Part shown: positions 1 through 4,738 of the stretch, piece by piece | Layout of the letters: every line of letters begins with the position of its first letter | How positions within the stretch are numbered: position 1 is the stretch's first letter | NCBI GenBank assembly: GCA_017307315.1 | Contig: JAFKFF010000164.1 | Location: 1-5,107, forward strand | From: Alphaproteobacteria bacterium | Lineage (GTDB): Bacteria; Pseudomonadota; Alphaproteobacteria; Micropepsales; Micropepsaceae | Length of the DNA: 5,107 nucleotides | Direction: 5' to 3' | Translations under genes and position numbers: made by a program | The notes under the pieces: generated by a model | Told to the model about the DNA's origin: nothing | Seen by the model: the letters and a program-made list of their open reading frames with translations, nothing else | The model's database searches: none

Positions 1-782
1 CGCTGGCGGCGGCCTATGGCATCGCGGTGACCGGCGTGATGGTGATCTCGACGGTTCTGGTCGCCATCGTGGCGGTGCATCGCTGGCGCTGGTCGAGGCC
101 CCTGGTTTATGCCGTGTTCGGCGCGCTGGGCCTGATCGATTTCGCCTTCATGGCGTCGAATGCCTTGAAAGTCTCCCAGGGCGGCTGGCTGCCGCTGGTC
201 GTTGCCGCCGCCGTGTTCGTGATCATGGATACCTGGCGGGTGGGGCGGCGCGCCCATCTGGAAAAGATGCGCGAAGGCGCGCTGTCTCTCGACCTGTTCC
301 TGGAGCGCGCCGACAAGATGACCCAGCGCGTGGCGGGCACCGCCGTGTTCATGAGCGCGCGCAGCGACGTGGTGCCGGGCGCGCTGCTGCACAGCCTCAA
401 GCACTATAAGGTCTTGCACGAACGCATCGTGCTGGCATCGGTGTCGGCGGCGGATACGCCTTTCGTGCCGCCATCGCGCCGCATCACGGTCGAAAAGCTG
501 GGCAAGGGTTTTTTCACCGCCCGCTTCGTTTATGGCTTCTTCGAAAGCCCCGATATTCCCGAGGCCCTGGCGGCGGCGCGAGCCCATGGCCTGGCGCTGG
601 AGATGGACCAGTCCACCTTCTTCCTGGGCCGCGAGACCCTGGTGCCGGGCGCCCATCCCAGCCTCAGCCGCTGGCGGGTGGCGCTTTACATGTGGCTTGC
701 CTCGAACGCCCAGGCGCCCGCGCGCTTCTATCACCTGCCGCCGGGACGTGTGGTCGAGTTGGGAACACAAGTCACCATCTAA
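1..782 (+). CDS. kup: Kup-family potassium uptake transporter, C-terminal part (5' end outside window)
   Basis: This is the C-terminal 259 codons of a Kup/HAK/KUP low-affinity K+ uptake permease, an inner-membrane K+/H+ symporter family. The reading frame is open from base 3, so the apparent GTG at 27 is internal and not the start. The first visible residues (LAAAYGIAVTG) match the conserved end of the Kup transmembrane core. Three hydrophobic segments follow at about visible residues 4-25, 32-53 and 60-76, with the typical GGWLPL motif before the last one. A cytoplasmic tail of about 180 residues comes next, containing the family motifs GTAVFMS, LKHYKVLHER and the C-terminal VVELGTQV. The ending agrees with the natural Kup C-terminus, so the 3' end is intact. 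Family members are about 620-630 aa, so roughly 40% is visible. It converges on rlmI. The assignment comes from recalled family motifs. The substrate (K+) is inferred from the family. Confidence 0.95.
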   Translation, partial: LAAAYGIAVTGVMVISTVLVAIVAVHRWRWSRPLVYAVFGALGLIDFAFMASNALKVSQGGWLPLVVAAAVFVIMDTWRVGRRAHLEKMREGALSLDLFLERADKMTQRVAGTAVFMSARSDVVPGALLHSLKHYKVLHERIVLASVSAADTPFVPPSRRITVEKLGKGFFTARFVYGFFESPDIPEALAAARAHGLALEMDQSTFFLGRETLVPGAHPSLSRWRVALYMWLASNAQAPARFYHLPPGRVVELGTQVTI

Positions 783-817
783 TCTTCAGGCGCGAGGATT
801 TTTGCGACCTGGGCAGG

Positions 818-842
818 GTTGACTAGCACCAGCGTAGTCAAC
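818..842. repeat. Perfect 8-bp inverted repeat, 9-nt loop
   Basis: GTTGACTA at 818-825 is the exact reverse complement of TAGTCAAC at 835-842, with loop GCACCAGCG. It is the P2 arm of the larger folded element between kup and rlmI. Because it lies 36 nt past the kup stop it could act alone as a 3' hairpin for the kup transcript, but no run of T follows it. Confidence 0.6.
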
Positions 843-876
843 GCGCGGAGCGTGCCTATAGCACGCGAGCACGCGC
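843..876. repeat. Inverted repeat arm with 5-nt loop CTATA
   Basis: GCGTGC (850-855) and GCACGC (861-866) pair perfectly around CTATA. An outer helix GCGCG (843-847) with CGCGC (872-876) continues the stem across a 2-by-5 internal loop. It is the P3 arm of the element between kup and rlmI and starts at the base immediately after the P2 arm, which is why the whole can be drawn as a junction. Confidence 0.5.
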
Positions 877-905
877 GACGAACCCAGAGCGCAAAAGGAC
901 CGCGC

Positions 906-2084
906 CTAATCCAGCGCGTAAACCAGGGCCTTCAAATACGCCGTCTCCGGCAGCATCGGATGCACCGGGTGATCGGCACCCGCGCCCGCGCTATGGATCA
1001 GGCTGGCGGTGCGGCCACTCTTCAAAATACCCGCCGCGCATTCGGCGGCAAAGCGGTCGAGCGGGATATTGTGCGAGCAGGAGGCCAATAGCAGCAATCC
1101 GCCCGGCGCGGTGATCTCGGCCGACAGGCGCGCCAGCTTGCGATAGGCCTTGGCGCCCGGCTCCAGGTCCTTGCGCGATTTCACGAAAGGCGGCGGATCG
1201 GCCAAGACGATGTCGAATTTCTCTTTCGCCGTGCCCAGCCGCGCCATCTCTTCGAAGACATCGCCCTGAACCGCACGGACGGAAACCTGGCTGGCGGCGG
1301 CGCTGTCTTCCGCCAGCTTCAGCGCGGCTTCCGAGGAATCCAGGCAGATCACTTCCTTGGCGCCCGCCTTCGCGGCGAGAATGCCGAAGCCGCCGGTATA
1401 GCTGTAGGCATCGAGCACGGTGCGGCCCTTGGCCAGGCCCGCGACGAAGGCGCGGTTGTCGCGCTGGTCGTAATACCAGCCGGTCTTCTGGCCCTGGCCG
1501 AGATCGGCGAAATAGCGTGCGCCATTCTCCTCGACCGCGACGCGGCTCGCCGCTCCTTGCGCCACGCGCACGTAAGATTCCAGCCCTTCCAGCGCGCGCG
1601 ACGGCGCATCGTTGCGCAGGATGATGGTTTCCGGCCCGACGACCTTGTTCAGCGCCGCCAGAAGCGCGGGCAAGCTTTCCTCCATGCCGGCGATGGTGAT
1701 CTGCACCACCAGCACGTCGGCGAAACGGTCGATCACCAGTCCGGGCAGGCCGTCGCCCTCCGCATGCACCAGCCGATAGAAAGGCCGGCCATAAAAGCGC
1801 TCGCGCAGGGCGAGCGCATGCGTCAGCCGGCCGGCGAAAAAGGTTTCGTCCGCCGCCACGCCGGTCTTGCGGGCAAAGAGGCGAACGCCGATCAGGCTCT
1901 TGGGATTGAAGAAGCCGCTGCCGACCTCCTGGCCGTCGTCGAATTTCACGTCCACGACCGCGCCGGGCGCCAGCGCCTTGGCGCCTTGGTCCATGGCGAT
2001 CTCGTTGGAAAAGATCCAGGGCGCGCCCGCCCGGGCGCGGCGGCCCTCGCGGGGCTTGACGATGACGGCGGGGCGCTTGCTCAT
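906..2084 (-). CDS. rlmI: 23S rRNA (cytosine-C5) methyltransferase RlmI-like, class I SAM-dependent
   Basis: A 392-aa protein, close to the 396 aa of E. coli RlmI, which makes m5C1962 in 23S rRNA in the cytoplasm. The N-terminal 70 or so residues fit a PUA-type RNA-binding domain (VIVKPREGRRARAGAPWIF, NPKSLIGVRLF). The family signature GQKTGWYYDQRDNR lies at about 198-211. SAM-binding motif I (LDAYSYTGGFG) is at about 224-234, the acidic residue after the next strand is D249, the DPPPF motif IV is at 296-300, and the catalytic cysteine is probably C336 in SCSH. The C-terminal DHPVHPMLPETAYLKAL matches the family ending. The start is uncertain between the ATG at 2084 and one two codons upstream at 2090; neither has a clear Shine-Dalgarno sequence. 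The frame stays open much further upstream, but that stretch shows no family similarity and crosses the divergent 99-aa gene. Exact nucleotide specificity is inferred from the family; a related RlmI/RlmK-like paralogue is possible. Confidence 0.93.
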   Translation of the reverse strand: MSKRPAVIVKPREGRRARAGAPWIFSNEIAMDQGAKALAPGAVVDVKFDDGQEVGSGFFNPKSLIGVRLFARKTGVAADETFFAGRLTHALALRERFYGRPFYRLVHAEGDGLPGLVIDRFADVLVVQITIAGMEESLPALLAALNKVVGPETIILRNDAPSRALEGLESYVRVAQGAASRVAVEENGARYFADLGQGQKTGWYYDQRDNRAFVAGLAKGRTVLDAYSYTGGFGILAAKAGAKEVICLDSSEAALKLAEDSAAASQVSVRAVQGDVFEEMARLGTAKEKFDIVLADPPPFVKSRKDLEPGAKAYRKLARLSAEITAPGGLLLLASCSHNIPLDRFAAECAAGILKSGRTASLIHSAGAGADHPVHPMLPETAYLKALVYALD

Positions 2085-2105
2085 GGGCATGCCGTTAGCA
2101 TGCCC
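2085..2105. repeat. Perfect 8-bp hairpin at the rlmI start
   Basis: GGGCATGC (2085-2092) and GCATGCCC (2098-2105) are exact reverse complements around a 5-nt loop. On the rlmI strand the 3' arm contains the upstream candidate start (ATG at 2090), and the stem ends one base before the downstream ATG at 2084. If it forms in the mRNA it would cover the translation start region, where no Shine-Dalgarno sequence is visible. As DNA it could equally be a dyad-symmetric operator. Confidence 0.55.
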
Positions 2106-2120
2106 GGCGCCAAAAACAAC

Positions 2121-2139
2121 GGGTTTGGACCCTAAACCC
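2121..2139. repeat. 6-bp inverted repeat in the rlmI / 99-aa gene divergent spacer
   Basis: GGGTTT (2121-2126) pairs with AAACCC (2134-2139) around the 7-nt loop GGACCCT. It lies 15 nt beyond the hairpin at the rlmI start, in the spacer between two divergent genes, where an operator or promoter would be expected. No good -35/-10 pair was found here on either strand. Two dyads in so short a spacer are suggestive only. Confidence 0.35.
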
Positions 2140-2232
2140 TTGAATTTGTGACACGTGGCCGCGCGTCCGCCGGCAGGCTTGCGCGCCGAACCGTGCCCCC
2201 CGACAATGCCATCGCATTCAGTGGAGACCGCC

Positions 2233-2532
2233 ATGGCCGTCGACGGAAAATGGGAAATCACGATCAACTCGCCGATGGGCGCGCAGAAGGCGAGCCTGGA
2301 CCTGAAGGCGGACGGCAATGCGCTCTCCGGCACCCAGACCGCGATGCAGGGAACCCAGCCGCTGGCCAACGGCAAAATCGACGGCAATGCCCTCAGCTGG
2401 TCGGCCTCGATCACCTCGCCCATGCCCATGACCTTGGAATTCACCGGCACGGTGGAGGGCGACAAGCTCTCCGGCAGCGTCAAGGCGGGCGCCTTCGGTT
2501 CCTTCCCCTTCAGCGGCGGCCGCGCCGCCTGA
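2233..2532 (+). CDS. Small conserved-looking protein of unknown function, predicted beta-rich
   Basis: A 99-aa protein I cannot assign to a named family. The start at ATG 2233 is chosen because GGAG at 2223-2226 sits 6 nt upstream; an in-frame ATG at 2206 lacks such a site. There is no signal peptide or membrane segment, so it is probably cytoplasmic. The sequence alternates polar and hydrophobic residues with repeated turn-like motifs: ADGNALSGT (26-34), DGNALSWS (50-57) and EGDKLSGSVK (75-84). This fits an up-and-down beta sheet or small barrel. It opens with WEITINSPMG and ends GAFGSFPFSGGRAA. Similar small proteins with an 'SPMG ... dG..LsG ... GaFG..pF.G.R' pattern seem familiar from other bacterial genomes as hypothetical proteins, but that is recall and not a search. 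It is divergent from rlmI and followed by a hairpin, so it is probably monocistronic. The ORF shows the same codon bias as its neighbours, which supports it being real. Confidence 0.8.
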   Translation: MAVDGKWEITINSPMGAQKASLDLKADGNALSGTQTAMQGTQPLANGKIDGNALSWSASITSPMPMTLEFTGTVEGDKLSGSVKAGAFGSFPFSGGRAA

Positions 2533-2551
2533 CGGGTGGGTCCAACCCTTT

Positions 2552-2580
2552 AAGGGGCGGCACTGCCGCCCCTTTCGCTT
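2552..2580 (+). terminator. Strong GC-rich hairpin after the 99-aa gene, terminator or leader hairpin of psd
   Basis: AAGGGGCGGC (2552-2561) and GCCGCCCCTT (2565-2574) form a perfect 10-bp stem with a 3-nt loop, followed by TTCGCTTTT, a T-rich but interrupted tail. It begins 20 nt after the stop of the 99-aa gene, a usual place for a Rho-independent terminator. The psd start codon is only 19 nt beyond the stem, so there is no room for a psd promoter downstream of it. Either psd is reached by readthrough, or the psd promoter lies upstream and the hairpin is part of its leader. Confidence 0.65.
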
Positions 2581-2582
2581 TT

Positions 2583-2586
2583 GGAG
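2583..2586 (+). promoter_or_regulatory. Ribosome binding site deciding the psd TTG start
   Basis: GGAG lies 7 nt before TTG 2594. There is no in-frame ATG or GTG near it, and the protein encoded from this TTG begins at the usual place for short-type PSD, just ahead of the first hydrophobic segment. This makes the rare TTG the best start. Confidence 0.7.
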
Positions 2587-2593
2587 TGATCCT

Positions 2594-3247
2594 TTGTCCA
2601 TTCATCGCGAGGGCTGGCCGTTCATAGCGCTCTTCGCAGCGGTCAATCTGCTGGCGTTCGTGTTCGCGACCTGGGCCGGACTGGTGCTGTTGCCGCTCAC
2701 GCTGTGGTGCATCGCCTTCTTCCGCGATCCCGAGCGGACCACGCCGCAGGACCCCGGCCTGATCATCTGCCCGGCCGACGGCGTGCTGCTGCCCATCGTC
2801 GATGCCGTGCCGCCCCTGGAACTGGGGCTGGGCGAGACGCCGCGGCCCCGGCTGTCGGTGTTCATGAACGTGTTCAACGTCCATGTGAACCGCAATCCGG
2901 TCACCGGCACGGTGGTGGCGAAATCCTATCGTCCCGGCAAATTCTTCAATGCCTCCTTCGACAAGGCCAGCGTGCACAATGAGCGCATGTCGTTGCGCCT
3001 TCGGCCCGAGGGCAGCGATGGAACCCGCGACCTGGCGGTGGTGCAGATCGCCGGCCTGGTGGCCCGGCGCATCGTCTGCGACTTGACTCAGGGCCAGGGG
3101 GTGCGGCGGGGCGCCCGATTTGGCATTATCCGTTTCGGCAGCCGGGTGGATGTCTATTTACCCCCGGGGTGTACCATTCTCGTCGAGCCCGGACAGAAGA
3201 CAGCGGCCGGCGAGACGATTTTGGCCAGATTCGAAGGACAGACGTGA
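2594..3247 (+). CDS. psd: Phosphatidylserine decarboxylase proenzyme, short type
   Basis: A 217-aa proenzyme of the short PSD class common in Alphaproteobacteria. It converts phosphatidylserine to phosphatidylethanolamine at the inner membrane using a pyruvoyl group made by self-cleavage. Two hydrophobic stretches occupy about residues 9-26 and 28-43, followed by FFRDPER (42-48) and CPADG (59-63). The core is SVFMNVFNVHVNRNPVTG (88-105) and the self-cleavage site is FGS (181-183) in RFGSRVDVYLP. Cleavage between G182 and S183 would give a beta chain of 182 residues and an alpha chain of 35 residues with pyruvoyl at S183. D62 and H97 are probable partners in self-processing by analogy with other PSDs, which is an inference. 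The start is TTG, supported by GGAG 7 nt upstream. The stop overlaps the pssA start by 4 nt (GTGA), implying translational coupling. All key residues are present. Confidence 0.96.
   Translation: MSIHREGWPFIALFAAVNLLAFVFATWAGLVLLPLTLWCIAFFRDPERTTPQDPGLIICPADGVLLPIVDAVPPLELGLGETPRPRLSVFMNVFNVHVNRNPVTGTVVAKSYRPGKFFNASFDKASVHNERMSLRLRPEGSDGTRDLAVVQIAGLVARRIVCDLTQGQGVRRGARFGIIRFGSRVDVYLPPGCTILVEPGQKTAAGETILARFEGQT
3234..3238 (+). promoter_or_regulatory. Ribosome binding site of pssA, inside the psd 3' end
   Basis: AAGGA ends 5 nt before GTG 3244. It fixes the pssA start at that GTG and not at the in-frame ATG 75 nt upstream, which lies deep inside psd and would add residues foreign to the family. 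Confidence 0.75.
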
Positions 3248-4089
3248 GCCAGGGCGACCAACCGGAAATCCTTCCCGCCAAGCGCGTGCGCGGTACCCGG
3301 CGCGCGCGCGCGCGCCAGCTGGTGGCGGCGCGGCTGGAAAGGCTGGAAGATCTTTCGGTCAGCAAGCTGGTGCCATCGACCCTGACCCTGCTCGGCCTTT
3401 GTAGCGGCGCGACCGCCATCCGCTTCGCGCTGATGGGCCACTGGCAGATCGCGGTGAGTTTCGTGGTCTTCGCCATGATCTTCGACGTGCTGGACGGGCG
3501 CGCCGCGCGCATGTTGGGCGCCGATACCCGCTTCGGCGCGCAGCTCGACTCGCTCGCCGACCTGGTCAGCTTCGGGGTCGCGCCCGGCGTGATCATGTAC
3601 ACCTGGAGCCTGTCGCGCATGGGCACGCCCGGCTGGATCGCGACCTTGATCTTCTGCGCCTGCAGCGCCATCCGCCTGGCGCGATTCAATGTGCAGAGCG
3701 CGCGCGACGAAGGCGCCAGCAAGGCCAATCCCTATTTCACCGGCCTGCCCACGCCCGCGGCGGCCTGCATGATGCTGCTGCCGCTCCTGATCAGCTTTCA
3801 ATGGGACGGCGATATCGTGCGCGAGCCTTGGGTGGCGGGCACCATGATCGCCATCACCTCGGCCCTGATGGTGAGCCGGCTTCCCACCCCTTCCGTCAAG
3901 CATATGCGGATCTCGCGCGAGCACCGCTTCCTGGCCGGCCTTTGCGGCGGCATCCTGGTGATGCTGCTGGTGATCTGGCCCTGGGCGACCCTGACGATCG
4001 GGCTTCTGATCTATGTCGCGACCATTCCGGTTGCCGTGGTGGTGCATCACCCCGCCGCCAAGCAGCAGCGCACGGCGGCGCATCACTGA
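3244..4089 (+). CDS. pssA: CDP-diacylglycerol-serine O-phosphatidyltransferase
   Basis: A 281-aa integral inner-membrane enzyme of the CDP-alcohol phosphatidyltransferase family. It transfers phosphatidyl from CDP-diacylglycerol to L-serine, making the substrate of Psd encoded just upstream. The family signature D-x2-DG-x2-AR-x8-G-x3-D-x3-D is complete: D81, D84, G85, A88-R89, G98, D102 and D106. The surrounding sequence (LVPSTLTLLGLCSG, LVSFGVAPG, AIRLARFNV, YFTGLPTPAAA) is typical of type II PssA as found in alphaproteobacteria and Gram-positive bacteria, and unlike the unrelated E. coli type. Several hydrophobic helices run through about residues 42-265. The first 37 residues are basic and Arg/Ala-rich; part of them is encoded by an alternating CG run. 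The start is GTG, overlapping the psd stop by 4 nt, with AAGGA 5 nt upstream. No separate promoter is seen, so it is probably cotranscribed with psd. It converges with the next gene across 10 nt. Confidence 0.96.
   Translation: MSQGDQPEILPAKRVRGTRRARARQLVAARLERLEDLSVSKLVPSTLTLLGLCSGATAIRFALMGHWQIAVSFVVFAMIFDVLDGRAARMLGADTRFGAQLDSLADLVSFGVAPGVIMYTWSLSRMGTPGWIATLIFCACSAIRLARFNVQSARDEGASKANPYFTGLPTPAAACMMLLPLLISFQWDGDIVREPWVAGTMIAITSALMVSRLPTPSVKHMRISREHRFLAGLCGGILVMLLVIWPWATLTIGLLIYVATIPVAVVVHHPAAKQQRTAAHH
3300..3315. repeat. 16-nt alternating GC/CG run inside pssA
   Basis: Bases 3300-3315 are a perfect alternation of G and C, encoding Arg/Ala residues (RRARAR) in the poorly conserved N-terminal extension of PssA. 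Such runs can adopt Z-DNA and are prone to slippage in 2-bp steps, which would shift the frame. Confidence 0.8.
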
Positions 4090-4099
4090 AAGACGCGCG

Positions 4100-4510
4100 T
4101 CAGAAGCGGCGGCCCGGGCCCAAGCGCTGCGGTCCGTAAGGGCCGTGCGGCAGCCGGTTCATGCTCCGGAAACTGCCGACGAAGAAATGGGTCTGGCCAT
4201 AGCCGTCGACGAAATAATCGCCGCTGCCATAACCGACCCCGCCGGTGAAATCGCCGCGCAAACTTTCCACCACCGGGCCGCTTTCCCGGTAATAGCTGTT
4301 CTCCCGGTAATAGCTCTCGGCGTAATAATCTTCGCGCCCGGAATAGCGGCCGGCCGGCGCCTCGCGAAAGCCTTCGCGCACCGGATGCGCCAGGGCGTAA
4401 TTGTAATGGGGCCGGACCTGCGGCTTGTGATGCGGCTTGCTTTTGGCGGCCACCGGACCGGCAGCCGCAAGAAGCGCGGCGCCTATCAGAAATCCGATCC
4501 TGGTCCTCAT
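4100..4510 (-). CDS. Small exported Tyr/Gly-rich protein of unknown function
   Basis: A 136-aa protein I do not recognise. The start ATG at 4510 is chosen because AAGGAG lies 4 nt upstream; the longer in-frame starts have no such site. Residues 1-22 form a clear Sec signal peptide: Arg-containing n-region, hydrophobic GFLIGAALLAAAG core, and probable cleavage after VAA (20-22). The mature protein of about 114 residues starts with a basic His/Lys stretch (KSKPHHKPQVRPHYN). Three six-residue repeats follow, DYYAES, YYRENS and YYRESG (61-78), then a Gly/Tyr/Phe-rich part (GGVGYGSGDYFVDGYGQTHFFVG) and a Pro/Gly/Arg tail. There are no cysteines and no membrane segment after the signal, so it is probably periplasmic, envelope-associated or secreted. 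It converges with pssA and is divergent from the ZIP transporter gene. A recognisable promoter lies upstream. A metal or surface role suggested by the His and Tyr content would be guesswork. Confidence 0.85.
   Translation of the reverse strand: MRTRIGFLIGAALLAAAGPVAAKSKPHHKPQVRPHYNYALAHPVREGFREAPAGRYSGREDYYAESYYRENSYYRESGPVVESLRGDFTGGVGYGSGDYFVDGYGQTHFFVGSFRSMNRLPHGPYGPQRLGPGRRF
4277..4330 (-). repeat. 18-bp in-frame tandem repeat, three copies (YY hexapeptides)
   Basis: Codons 61-78 of the exported 136-aa protein form three 18-bp units encoding DYYAES, YYRENS and YYRESG. At DNA level two 14-nt copies of TCCCGGTAATAGCT (plus strand, 4284-4297 and 4302-4315) are identical and spaced by 18; the third copy is diverged. 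Copy number could vary between strains without breaking the frame. Confidence 0.75.
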
Positions 4511-4514
4511 GGCT

Positions 4515-4520
4515 CTCCTT
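4515..4520 (-). promoter_or_regulatory. Ribosome binding site deciding the start of the exported 136-aa protein
   Basis: AAGGAG on the minus strand sits 4 nt upstream of ATG 4510. It selects this start, directly before the signal peptide, over two in-frame ATGs further upstream that would place extra Arg-rich residues ahead of the signal sequence. Confidence 0.7.
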
Positions 4521-4549
4521 CGCGCGGCGCGGGGCATCGCTGTTTCAAT

Positions 4550-4578
4550 ATGATACATTCCTTTTCCCCCTCCGTCAG
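4550..4578 (-). promoter_or_regulatory. Probable sigma-70-type promoter of the exported 136-aa protein gene
   Basis: On the minus strand CTGACG (4578-4573) resembles the -35 box TTGACA at 4 of 6 positions. TATCAT (4555-4550) resembles the -10 box TATAAT at 5 of 6. The spacer is exactly 17 nt, and the region is locally AT-rich in an otherwise GC-rich window. Transcription would start near 4543, giving a leader of about 33 nt that contains the ribosome binding site. Confidence 0.45.
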
Positions 4579-4738
4579 GAAAAGCGCAGATGCCGCAAAT
4601 GGTTAACCGGCACGATGCGAAAACATGCCGGCCCGCCCCCGTCCCATAACCGCATGATTTCTGGGCTCTTTCCGAGGCTTTCCGGGGCTCGCTGCCGGAG
4701 CGCCCATAGGTTAGAAGCCGAGGAGAGAGGCGGTTTCC

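Larger units (their letters stand above)
789..906. other. Nested inverted-repeat element, potential three-way junction, in the convergent kup/rlmI gap
   Basis: The gap between the converging kup and rlmI stops can fold almost end to end. The closing stem P1 has three helices: 789-794 with 901-906 (GGCGCG/CGCGCC), 800-806 with 890-896 (TTTTGCG/CGCAAAA) and 809-813 with 883-887 (CTGGG/CCCAG), separated by small internal loops. Inside it lie P2 (818-825 with 835-842) and P3 (843-847 with 872-876, then 850-855 with 861-866). All pairs are Watson-Crick and mutually compatible, about 37 bp in 118 nt. The pairings are seen in the sequence; that they form is inferred. It could be a bidirectional terminator or 3' end stabiliser, a dispersed palindromic repeat, or a small structured RNA. 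There is no T-tract after the closing helix on either strand, which argues against a classic intrinsic terminator. The right arm runs into the first base of the rlmI stop codon. Confidence 0.5.

Noticed and set aside
819..861. TTGACT and CTATAG as a promoter in the kup/rlmI gap
   Set aside because: The boxes are 32-33 nt apart, far from the 17 nt needed, and both are parts of inverted-repeat arms; no gene start follows on the plus strand.
819..1091. 90-aa open frame starting in the kup/rlmI gap
   Set aside because: It overlaps the inverted-repeat element and the 3' end of rlmI, has Arg/Gln-rich shadow composition, and shows no recognisable motif.
1557..2135. 192-aa open frame on the plus strand inside rlmI
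   Set aside because: Antisense shadow of rlmI with no domain and no ribosome binding site.
2085..2483. N-terminal extension of the rlmI frame to 525 aa
   Set aside because: The frame is open, but the added 130 or so residues have no RlmI similarity, run antisense through the better-supported 99-aa gene, and the protein from 2084 already matches the family length.
3154..4086. 310-aa open frame antisense to pssA
   Set aside because: It is rich in His, Gly, Arg and Ala as expected for an antisense shadow of a GC-rich gene, has no recognisable domain, and lies opposite a confidently assigned enzyme.
4111..4120. GGCCCGGGCC palindrome just past pssA as a terminator
   Set aside because: It has no loop and no T-tract and lies in the coding region of the converging gene; it looks like GC-rich coincidence.
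4277..4330. Short regularly spaced repeats as a possible CRISPR array
   Set aside because: The period is 18 bp without separate spacers, in frame within a coding region, encoding hexapeptide repeats.
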